This document shows positions 1-4,952 of a stretch of 5,705 bases of DNA, piece after piece. Position 1 is the first letter of the stretch; the number at the start of each line of letters is the position of its first letter. The notes under the pieces were generated by a model. That model had not been told where the DNA came from. It made no database searches and saw only the letters and a program-made list of their open reading frames with translations. The translations under genes and the position numbers were made by a program. The DNA is from an uncultured Eggerthellaceae bacterium (GTDB taxonomy: Bacteria; Actinomycetota; Coriobacteriia; Coriobacteriales; Eggerthellaceae), in NCBI GenBank assembly GCA_946631805.1, contig CAMPAJ010000121.1:1-5705 (forward strand), given 5' to 3'.

Positions 1-107
1 GCACCGCCAAGGGCACCTACAGGGTCACCGTCAAGGCGAGCGCCAAGGGCAACGCCAACTACAAGTCTGGTTCCAAGTCCGCCGTCGTCACCGTCAAGGT
101 GAAGTAG
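1..107 (+). CDS. C-terminal end of a probable cell-surface/cell-wall repeat protein (5' truncated)
   Basis: The frame starting at base 3 is open to a TAG stop at 105-107 and encodes 34 residues. They begin TAKGTYRVTVKASAKG and end in an alternating Val/Thr/Lys strand, VVTVKVK. The pattern of 'GTY-V-V-A-GN-NY--GSK---VTVKV' resembles the terminal beta-sandwich (Ig-like or bacterial surface repeat) of large secreted proteins that I associate with Coriobacteriia; this is a family impression and not a database match. No LPXTG motif or C-terminal membrane anchor is present, so the protein would be secreted or held by other domains. The 5' end lies outside the window, so length and start are unknown. 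It has no evident link to the molybdenum genes downstream. Its only visible 3' structure is the long palindrome starting 10 bp after the stop, which might serve as an end-of-transcript hairpin although no T-run follows. Confidence 0.7.
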   Translation, partial: TAKGTYRVTVKASAKGNANYKSGSKSAVVTVKVK

Positions 108-116
108 TTCCCCCGG

Positions 117-149
117 ATGTGTATTTGGGGTCAGACCCCAAATACACAT
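117..149. repeat. 33-bp perfect palindrome with GGGGTCAGACCCC core
   Basis: Bases 117-132 are exactly the reverse complement of 134-149, with a single A at 133 between them (16-bp arms, no mismatch). The centre reads GGGGTCAGACCCC and the outer arms read ATGTGTATTT and its complement. As RNA or single-stranded DNA it would form a very stable hairpin with a TCAGA loop. No T-run follows, so it is not a classical terminator. GGGGTCAGACCCC palindromes resemble REP-like elements near IS200-type (RAYT) tyrosine transposases; that link is from general knowledge and no transposase gene lies in the window. Confidence 0.8.
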
Positions 150-161
150 TCCCGTCGCGAG

Positions 162-182
162 GCGCCCAATCTGGTTGGGTGC
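162..182. other. Small hairpin between the two large palindromes
   Basis: Bases 162-169 can pair with 175-182 as an 8-bp stem (one G-U) closed by the 5-nt loop TCTGG. A run of six T lies at 199-204, 16 bp beyond the stem, which is too far for a standard intrinsic terminator. It could be a decayed terminator for the upstream surface-protein gene or a chance fold. Confidence 0.3.
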
Positions 183-250
183 GCTAGGACAAAACAGGTT
201 TTTTGGATATGCGTTCGGGTTGGCTCTGGGCGCATATTTCTCCAATTGGG

Positions 251-289
251 GCAATGCAGCAAAGGGGGCTGTCCCCTTTGCTGCATTGC
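251..289. repeat. 39-bp palindrome with GGGGGCTGTCCCC core
   Basis: Bases 251-267 are the exact reverse complement of 273-289 (17-bp arms) around the 5-nt centre GCTGT. The core GGGGGCTGTCCCC fits the same GGGGNCNGNCCCC pattern as the palindrome at 117-149, but the arms (GCAATGCAGCAAA) are unrelated to those of the first. Two such elements 101 bp apart argue for one class of REP-like element and against chance hairpins. Possible roles are transcript ends, mRNA stability or substrates of a Y1 transposase encoded elsewhere. Confidence 0.8.
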
Positions 290-302
290 TCTGCTGTTTG
301 CC

Positions 303-342
303 GGACCCCTTAATCGGTTCGAGCTAATTCCGATGTGGGTCC
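303..342. other. Two-part stem-loop in the leader region upstream of the moeA-like gene
   Basis: An outer 6-bp stem (GGACCC 303-308 with GGGTCC 337-342) encloses an internal loop and an inner 5-bp stem (ATCGG 313-317 with CCGAT 330-334), closed by a 12-nt loop. It lies about 140 bp before the start codon of the moeA-like gene. It could belong to a leader RNA or be another decayed element of this palindrome-rich gap. I could not match it to a known riboswitch. No convincing sigma70 promoter was found between it and the gene. Confidence 0.35.
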
Positions 343-480
343 TATTTGGCCCATCATTCCGCTTAAAGCTTCTGCCAGCTGATTCCCCAAATAATTGCCT
401 CGCTCGCGGATGAACGAGGGCCTATAGTCGCTCGATTGCGATACTATACAAGCCTGCGAAGTAGTTGGAAAGGGGAGCGC

Positions 481-1770
481 ATGCGCGACCATTCAAGTCA
501 TATTCAGGTGAGCAAAGAGCAAGCAATCGAGATAATTCTGGGATCATGCCAATTTTCGCCCCAGGTGGAGGAAGTGCCCATTGCCGATGCCATCGGGCGC
601 GTCCTCGCCGAGGATGCAGTTGCGCAGATTAACAAGCCGAATGCGCTGACGTGCAGCATGGATTCGATTGCCGTGCATTGGGATGATTTCGCGGCTCTCG
701 AGGACGATGTCCTGCCCGATGTTTCTGCCTGGCAAAAGGGCGTCGATTGGGACTTTGCGAACACGGGTGTCGCAATGCCCGAGGGCTTTGACACCGCCAT
801 CGTGATCGAAAACGTCGTGCTCGACGAAAACGATGTGCTCAAGGAAATCCTCACGGCCCCGTCTGCGCGCTTCGCGGGGACGCGTGCGCCGGGTAGCTCG
901 TTTACCTCAGGGGCGGTCCTTGTGGAGGCGGGAAGCGTTATTTCGCCGCTGCTTGCCGCGCATATCGCGAGCGGCAACAACGCGAGCGTGCGCGTGCTTG
1001 TCAAGCCGAAGGTTGCGTTCCTTCCAACGGGCAACGAGCTTGTGCCCGTCGGCGGCGAGATTGAGGCGGGCAAGAATATCGAGACGAACAGCCTCATGAT
1101 GAAGGGAAAGATCGAGCAATGGGGCGGTGAAGCCCTCTTGTACCCCATTACGCCCGATGATCCCGAGGCCATCGAGGCTGTTTTGCGCAAGGCTGCCGCA
1201 GAGGCCGACATAGTCGTTTTGAACGCAGGCTCCTCCAAAGGTTCGGACGATTGGTCGCTCGAGATCTTGGAGCGCATTGGCACGGTGCACTACCATCAAA
1301 CGAACCATGGCCCCGGCCATCACAGCTCGTTCTCGGTTTTGGACGGTACGCCCGTCATCGGAATTTCGGGTCCTCCAGGCGGTGCCGCGTTTACGACGGA
1401 TTTCTACCTGTATCCCGCTATTCAGAAGTATTTGGGACAGGATCCTTGGCCGGTGCGCGTGACCGCTCGTCTTGCACAGGATTTTCCAAAAGGCGGTCAT
1501 CCTGGAGCTGGGAAGGCGATAAACGCCCCGGCAAAGCCGAAGGGGGAGGTGCGCCCCCGCGAAGGCGGCGTGTTCTACGGCATCAAGCAGATGAAGATGA
1601 GACCCACCGACGAGGGAGTATTCGCTGTGTATCCAACGACTTCGTCACACCCAGATCCCGTGGAAGCCGAACACGCGAACGTCTATTACGCCCTCAAAAA
1701 CGGCCCGGGAATTGAGCCGCCAAAAGTAGGTGATTTGATTAACGTATATCTGCGCCCATATTCATATTGA
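481..1770 (+). CDS. MoeA-family molybdopterin molybdotransferase-like protein (divergent)
   Basis: This encodes a 429-residue protein. MoeA inserts molybdate into adenylylated molybdopterin in the cytoplasm, the last common step of molybdenum cofactor synthesis, and the length is near the usual 400-430. Family landmarks appear in order: NALTCSMDSIAV (55-64) at the normal S-A-M-D-G-Y-A-V position, PTGNELV (182-188) for S-T-G-D-E-L, an ETNS motif (201-204), NAGSSKGSDDWS (248-259) for G-G-V-S-x-G, and ISGPPGGAAF (295-304) for the L-P-G-N-P segment. Residues from about 325 on form the C-terminal beta domain. Several motifs differ from classical MoeA: the K-P-G-K-P stretch reads G-P-G-H-H (277-281), and L-P-G-N-P reads I-S-G-P-P. 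It may therefore be a specialised paralogue, perhaps for tungsten or a subset of enzymes. The ATG at 481 is chosen because a purine-rich AAGGGGAG lies just upstream; an in-frame TTG at 436 has no such site. It stands alone on the plus strand and ends before a terminator. Confidence 0.88.
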   Translation: MRDHSSHIQVSKEQAIEIILGSCQFSPQVEEVPIADAIGRVLAEDAVAQINKPNALTCSMDSIAVHWDDFAALEDDVLPDVSAWQKGVDWDFANTGVAMPEGFDTAIVIENVVLDENDVLKEILTAPSARFAGTRAPGSSFTSGAVLVEAGSVISPLLAAHIASGNNASVRVLVKPKVAFLPTGNELVPVGGEIEAGKNIETNSLMMKGKIEQWGGEALLYPITPDDPEAIEAVLRKAAAEADIVVLNAGSSKGSDDWSLEILERIGTVHYHQTNHGPGHHSSFSVLDGTPVIGISGPPGGAAFTTDFYLYPAIQKYLGQDPWPVRVTARLAQDFPKGGHPGAGKAINAPAKPKGEVRPREGGVFYGIKQMKMRPTDEGVFAVYPTTSSHPDPVEAEHANVYYALKNGPGIEPPKVGDLINVYLRPYSY

Positions 1771-1819
1771 TGGATGGAGGCGGGGATTCGAAGCGGGTAC
1801 GCTTGCGATTGAGTTGCCG

Positions 1820-1860
1820 AGGGCGCTAGGCTGCGATGCTTGGCGCCCTATTTCGTTTCG
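1820..1860 (+). terminator. Intrinsic terminator of the moeA-like gene
   Basis: Bases 1820-1831 (AGGGCGCTAGGC) pair with 1838-1849 (GCTTGGCGCCCT) as a 12-bp stem with two G-U pairs and the 6-nt loop TGCGAT. The T-rich tail ATTTCGTTTCG follows directly at 1850-1860. It begins 50 bp after the stop codon and lies in the convergent gap facing the NTPase gene. On the minus strand no T-run follows the stem, so it should work mainly for plus-strand transcription. Confidence 0.75.
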
Positions 1861-1917
1861 CTGTAAGGTTCTATGGCGGTTGCGCCGTAGCGTTCGTATA
1901 GGGCCCGTGGTTGCGGA

Positions 1918-2520
1918 CTATAGGCCGAATGCAGAGAACAGCTCGCTTCTTGCCTGGTCGTTCGGCCGGATGATCCGCAACTCATTCCAGCTGAGGTTAG
2001 AGAAACGCTGCTTCGCAGCCTCGAGAAGCTGCTCGCGCACGATAATGAGCGCATGGGGGAACAAGCTGTTCGCCCCTCGTTCCACGAGCTTCAGCGCCGA
2101 CGTAAGCCCTTCGTTCCGGAGCAGTTCCAATCGGCCGAACTCGTCTACCACGAGCAATCCGGGAGTGCCGCTTTCCTGGCTTGCGAGCTCGTCGAAATGC
2201 TCGTTTACTCGTTGTATGGCGGTATCGTCAATAGCCCAGGCAAGTTGTGCGCGCTGTGCTTGCGAGCATGACGCGGCAAGGTCGTCGGCGTCTACAAGAT
2301 CGTTGCGCCGAGCAAACGGGATGATTGCATGCTGTGGCAGCAGCTCGTTGTTTATACCCGTCTTTTCGTACGTTGTCGAAGGGCCATCCGAATGTTCGAT
2401 CCATGTGCCTGGCGCGATGACTCCATAGGAGGGCACGCCGCGTGTTTCGAGCTCGTCAAGCGTCTGCATGAGCCAGCGGGTTTTCCCGATTTGAATGTCG
2501 CCTGTAAGTATGAACAGCAT
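1918..2520 (-). CDS. P-loop nucleoside-triphosphatase, THEP1/NTPase_1-like
   Basis: This 200-residue protein has a Walker A motif at its very N-terminus, GDIQIGKT (7-14), and a Walker B block LLVVDEFGRLEL (122-133). The 'V-D-E-x-G-x-x-E-L' pattern is the hallmark of the THEP1/NTPase_1 family of small nucleotide phosphatases. The strand-helix spacing and total length fit that family. Related P-loop proteins occur beside molybdate-transport and cofactor genes, and here the neighbours are a MoeA-like gene, a PBP-domain regulator and modA. A role in molybdenum or tungsten cofactor handling is therefore inferred; the nucleotide substrate is unknown. No signal peptide or membrane segment is seen, so it is cytoplasmic. 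The ATG at 2520 has a GAGG ribosome site (minus strand, 2529-2526) with a 5-nt spacer. It lies downstream of the regulator gene in the same direction and may be cotranscribed with it. It converges with the moeA-like gene. Confidence 0.8.
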   Translation of the reverse strand: MLFILTGDIQIGKTRWLMQTLDELETRGVPSYGVIAPGTWIEHSDGPSTTYEKTGINNELLPQHAIIPFARRNDLVDADDLAASCSQAQRAQLAWAIDDTAIQRVNEHFDELASQESGTPGLLVVDEFGRLELLRNEGLTSALKLVERGANSLFPHALIIVREQLLEAAKQRFSNLSWNELRIIRPNDQARSELFSAFGL

Positions 2521-2529
2521 AGCAACCTC

Positions 2530-2649
2530 TTACATCATGGTGTTGGCCGGGGAATCGTCTCGTCGATCCAATCGTTCGTACGCATCATAGCGTAGTGCCT
2601 CATCGTCAGGGGGCGAAAACGCCTCATACGCAGCTGTGCCGGTTACAGT
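2530..2649 (-). pseudogene. Possible gene remnant, 39 codons, directly before the NTPase gene
   Basis: After an in-frame TGA (minus strand, 2652-2650) the frame is open for 39 codons and ends at TAA 2532-2530, 9 bp before the NTPase start. There is no usable start codon near its beginning. The peptide has an acidic, protein-like composition (PPDDEALRYDAYERLDRRDD, then a tail ending NTMM) unlike the Arg/Ser/Pro-rich noise seen in other shadow frames. The spacing to the next gene is what is expected of a real operon neighbour. Continuing upstream across the TGA, the same frame stays open back to a GTG at 2724. I read this tentatively as the decayed 3' end of a former operon gene. It was not recognised, and a chance open frame remains possible. 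Confidence 0.3.
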
Positions 2650-2666
2650 TCAGGCCCCAGCAGCCT

Positions 2667-2772
2667 TGTTCAGGAGGACGATGGGGTCGTGAGCGATTCT
2701 GCAGGCATTTTTCCTGTTGTTCACTTAGGTTAGTCGAAGCCAAGCGAACGACCCCCATCGCCTTCCTGAACA
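2667..2772. repeat. Long interrupted inverted repeat / structured element between regulator and NTPase genes
   Basis: The left arm 2667-2690 (starting TGTTCAGGA) and right arm 2748-2772 (ending TCCTGAACA) are reverse complements apart from two substitutions and one extra G, giving a stem of about 23 bp. Between them lies a second hairpin (GTTCACTTAGG 2719-2729 with CCAAGCGAAC 2740-2749, slightly overlapping the outer stem) and a minor CAGG/CCTG pair (2702-2715). The right arm also contains its own perfect 8-bp palindrome, CCTTCCTG-AA-CAGGAAGG at 2761-2778. The element could be a processed or regulatory RNA in the regulator-NTPase transcript, or a small MITE-like insertion of about 106 bp. No T-run follows on either strand, and no target duplication was found. 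Confidence 0.55.
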
Positions 2773-2864
2773 GGAAGGACGAGCATGAAGCCAGTGTGAG
2801 CAGCAACCTGCGGCGAATCAATGACGATAGGACCTTCTTTGGATTGCGGGGTATTGCAGCGCGT

Positions 2865-3839
2865 TTAGCTTTCGTACACGATCGTGCCGAGCTTCGAAAC
2901 GTCGCAAGGCTGTACGGCCAAGATATCTTCGGCGAGGTCCTGGCTCGGCAGCAGCATTCCGAGCTTTTTGATGAGGGGCCTCATGCGCGGGGTTTTAGCA
3001 ACGACCAGGTCGACCCACTCTGTCTGAAGCGGCACGAACTCGACGTTGGGGTTGCGCGCTGCCTCGCGTTCTGATCCGACGGTGACGTCCGCAAGGTCGG
3101 TGGCTACGCGGTCGACTGCAACTTGCGCAGTTTGGGCGACGGAGTCGTAGCCGATGATTAGGTCGCTGCGGGCTTCCATCGCGCGCAGCTTCTCGTCTAA
3201 GAGCACGCGGGCACCGCTGCCTTTAACCCGATTGGACAACCGGACGCCATCGCGCAAAATGGATCCCCACGTCGTAAGGCGCTTAGGGTTGCCCTTCTGG
3301 ACGATGAGCCCCTGTCGTCTTCCACAAATTCTAAAGACCTTGACCGACGATCCTGGAGCCAGGCCACGAATGTAAGGGATGTTGTAGCTATTGGAGCGCT
3401 GGTCGTATAGATGGACGATAGCCGCGTCGGCATCTCCGGCGTAGAGGTTAACAAGGGAAGTATAGCTGCCATTGATCAGGCGTTCCGTATATTGACCTGC
3501 GGCGTTTAGATGACTGGCGATAATGTCGCCGACCAAATCGCCGCCTGCGAGGACGAACGGCTCGCCTGCGAGCGTTCCGAACGAAGCCGCATCAGAGAGG
3601 CTTTGGGTGCGCTCTTTCGCGCGGGGGGCCGATGGGCGCATCGGCTTTGCGAGGTGCGTTGCCTGCGTATTGTGGGTCGAAGCAACGTATGCCTCCACGT
3701 CGTCGATGGTGAAACGTAGCTTACGGCCGACCCGATATGAGGCGAGTTCGCCGTTCTTGGCGAGCTGATATACCTTGTTCCTGCCTAGATGCAGGTAGCG
3801 AGCGACGTCATCGGCGTTCATAACACCATTCGGCAACAT
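2865..3839 (-). CDS. Transcriptional regulator: excisionase-type HTH plus PBP-like (molybdate/cofactor-type) ligand domain
   Basis: This encodes a 324-residue protein with two domains. Residues about 7-54 form an excisionase-family (HTH_17) winged helix: MNADDVARYLHLGRNKVYQL, then GELASYRVGRKLRF, then IDDVEAYV. A linker of about 40 residues follows. Residues about 93-324 match the PBP-like domain found in some MoeA proteins and ModE-like regulators. Its signature NRVKGSGARVLLDEKL lies at 203-218, preceded by GRRQGLIVQKGNP and followed by VEFVPLQTEWVDLVV (266-280). The domain pair suggests a one-component regulator that senses molybdate, tungstate or a pterin intermediate; the ligand is inferred. 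ATG 3839 is chosen because AGAGG (minus strand, 3848-3844) lies at proper spacing, whereas the internal Met7 has no such site. A strong promoter and an inverted repeat precede the gene, suggesting autoregulation. The NTPase gene lies downstream on the same strand. Confidence 0.85.
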   Translation of the reverse strand: MLPNGVMNADDVARYLHLGRNKVYQLAKNGELASYRVGRKLRFTIDDVEAYVASTHNTQATHLAKPMRPSAPRAKERTQSLSDAASFGTLAGEPFVLAGGDLVGDIIASHLNAAGQYTERLINGSYTSLVNLYAGDADAAIVHLYDQRSNSYNIPYIRGLAPGSSVKVFRICGRRQGLIVQKGNPKRLTTWGSILRDGVRLSNRVKGSGARVLLDEKLRAMEARSDLIIGYDSVAQTAQVAVDRVATDLADVTVGSEREAARNPNVEFVPLQTEWVDLVVAKTPRMRPLIKKLGMLLPSQDLAEDILAVQPCDVSKLGTIVYES

Positions 3840-3851
3840 TGAGTACCTCTC

Positions 3852-3870
3852 TCAGATTAATTTATTCTGA
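3852..3870. promoter_or_regulatory. Candidate operator: 19-bp inverted repeat at the regulator's transcription start
   Basis: Read on the minus strand this is TCAGAATAAATTAATCTGA. It is symmetrical about its central base with only one mismatched pair. It covers the predicted start point (about 3868) of the regulator's promoter and ends just before the ribosome site, a good place for repression by the regulator itself or another dimeric protein. Binding is inferred, not shown. Confidence 0.5.
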
Positions 3871-3874
3871 AAAT

Positions 3875-3903
3875 AGTATATTTATATGGGAGTAAATTTT
3901 CAA
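3875..3903 (-). promoter_or_regulatory. Sigma70-type promoter of the regulator gene
   Basis: On the minus strand, -35 TTGAAA (3903-3898) and -10 TATACT (3880-3875) are separated by exactly 17 bp. Each hexamer matches the consensus at five of six positions. The start point would fall near 3868, giving a leader of about 30 nt before ATG 3839. The AT-rich block 3852-3900 contrasts with the GC-rich coding regions around it. Confidence 0.7.
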
Positions 3904-4094
3904 GCGAGATGATTGTTGGCATAGCAGAAAGTCGCATTCTGTGACGATTCATACGTCTAGATACTATTAAGATGGTTTCAAATCAGTCAAATGCTGTTGA
4001 CTTAAGGCCCGCGCTTCACAGGGCCTGCATATTGTGGTGGCATTATTGCTAGCAGCAAGGTTAACTTGCAAGACGAGTATACCGACGATATGGA

Positions 4095-4625
4095 ATGACG
4101 ATTATGGCTGGCAAGATTAAGAAAGCGCTCAAAGTCGTTGCAGGCTCGGCAGCTGCTGCCGGCGTGTATTGGGCTGGACGGGAACTGGGTAAAGCCGAAG
4201 TGATGGGGAAGGCCCCTGTTCCAGAGCCCGTGGCCACGCCGCGGCCTGGCATGAAATCCATGAGCGATGTTGCTCTGCACTCCGCCAAGCACTCCAAGCC
4301 GTATCACGACTGCATCAACGAACGCGCGGCCGATTTGCGCGCTCGCATTGCCGAACAGGTATATCAAAGTGCGGCAGATGCCGAGGCCCGCTCGATGCTT
4401 TCCCAGGGAACGGGCGAGGTCGAGGTACAAGACGCGAAGACTGGTAGTTCCGAGCGCCCTGCCCAAGCTGGCGAATCGACGCAGCCGGCTGATGAATCCG
4501 ACGAGGGAGAGCTTGATCCGTACAAGCAGATTCACGATGCCATTTCGTCTTCGGAGCTCTTTACCGAAGAAAGCGACAAGGCGTACAAGCCGACGCCTTT
4601 CACGATGCCGGGCAAGCAGCAATAA
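4095..4625 (+). CDS. Hypothetical protein with N-terminal hydrophobic segment
   Basis: I do not recognise this 176-residue protein. A basic N-terminus (GKIKKALK) is followed by a single hydrophobic, Ala-rich stretch at about residues 11-27 (ALKVVAGSAAAAGVYWAG). This could be one membrane segment or an uncleaved signal anchor; it has no lipobox. Residues about 40-52 are Pro-rich. Residues about 74-104 look helical (NERAADLRARIAEQVYQSAADAEAR), and the tail from about 105 is acidic and Ser/Gln-rich with low order, ending KPTPFTMPGKQQ. There is one Cys, at 73. The plus frame is preferred over an overlapping minus-strand frame (4002-4691) because it has a balanced, acidic composition, while the minus frame is Arg/Leu-rich. 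The start is uncertain: ATG 4095 has no spaced ribosome site, and ATG 4104 (in frame, MAGKIKK) has TGGA about 9 bp before it. It stands alone between the regulator and modA; a tie to molybdenum metabolism is not shown. Confidence 0.6.
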   Translation: MTIMAGKIKKALKVVAGSAAAAGVYWAGRELGKAEVMGKAPVPEPVATPRPGMKSMSDVALHSAKHSKPYHDCINERAADLRARIAEQVYQSAADAEARSMLSQGTGEVEVQDAKTGSSERPAQAGESTQPADESDEGELDPYKQIHDAISSSELFTEESDKAYKPTPFTMPGKQQ

Positions 4626-4952
4626 ATACGGGTCATGTAGACCTTTTCTACCAGAATAATCAGTGGTGAATGAATAACGTGCTATGAGCACGCAAGTAGT
4701 GCGTGTATAGCTTCACGTTGTCTTGAGCACGGGGTGTGTACGCCCAAGGCAAACATTTGAACAGCCGCTATTGCCTATATTGCTGCGTGGTTCTGAATAG
4801 TTATGAAACGGTATATATAGGTATGAAAAGAGATTTATACGTAAATAATATCTGATTGACGATAATGTGTTTCAGCGGTACCATACTCAATTATTCGGTC
4901 CTATGAATGACCATTGGGCCGAGTATAGGGAAGGAAACGAGAAGGGATGCTC
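4626..4952. other. 327-bp intergenic region upstream of the modA-like gene
   Basis: No gene is supported here. The region turns AT-rich from about 4790. It holds a 15-bp hairpin CGTGCTATGAGCACG (4678-4692; 6-bp stem, 3-nt loop) without a T-run, two TATGAAA direct repeats 20 bp apart (4802-4808 and 4822-4828) flanking GGTATATATAGG, and the modA promoter. A weak 5-bp stem (GTAGA/TCTAC, 4637-4651) lies just after the hypothetical gene and may be a poor terminator. Confidence 0.5.
4856..4884 (+). promoter_or_regulatory. Probable promoter of the modA-like gene
   Basis: The -35 TTGACG (4856-4861) matches the consensus at five of six bases and lies 17 bp before the -10 TACCAT (4879-4884), which matches four of six. 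Transcription would start near 4891, leaving a leader of about 60 nt. A half-site ATCTGA (4850-4855), also present in the regulator's candidate operator, directly precedes the -35. Confidence 0.5.

Noticed and set aside
117..149. Intrinsic terminator of the left-edge gene
   Set aside because: The hairpin is strong but no T-run follows on the plus strand, and its shared core with 251-289 fits a repeat element better.
436..480. Earlier TTG start extending the MoeA-like protein by 15 residues
   Set aside because: No ribosome site precedes the TTG, while ATG 481 has a purine-rich AAGGGGAG just upstream and the family alignment begins after it.
504..1283. Long minus-strand open frame (259 codons) inside the MoeA-like gene
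   Set aside because: Ser/Thr/Ala/Arg-rich translation with no recognisable domain; it mirrors the high-GC codons of the plus-strand gene, which has clear family motifs.
2650..2652. In-frame TGA read as selenocysteine in a small protein from GTG 2724 to TAA 2530
   Set aside because: No redox-type context (such as CxxU), no recognised selenoprotein, and no SECIS-like hairpin directly after the TGA in the minus-strand direction; gene decay is simpler.
2667..2772. Moco or tungsten-cofactor riboswitch
   Set aside because: The location in a molybdenum locus is suggestive, but I could not identify the conserved core bases of the Moco RNA motif, so only a structured element is claimed.
3997..4033. 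Promoter for the hypothetical gene from TTGACT (3997) to CATATT (4028)
   Set aside because: The spacer would be 25 bp, far beyond the 16-18 bp usable range, and no better -10 box lies at the correct distance.
4055..4069. Near-palindrome GCAAGGTTAACTTGC upstream of the hypothetical gene as an operator
   Set aside because: Short, one mismatched pair, no promoter placed around it; could be chance.
4002..4691. Minus-strand open frame of 229 codons opposite the hypothetical gene
   Set aside because: Arg/Leu/Gly-rich composition typical of an antisense shadow, and no ribosome site; the plus frame has a balanced composition.
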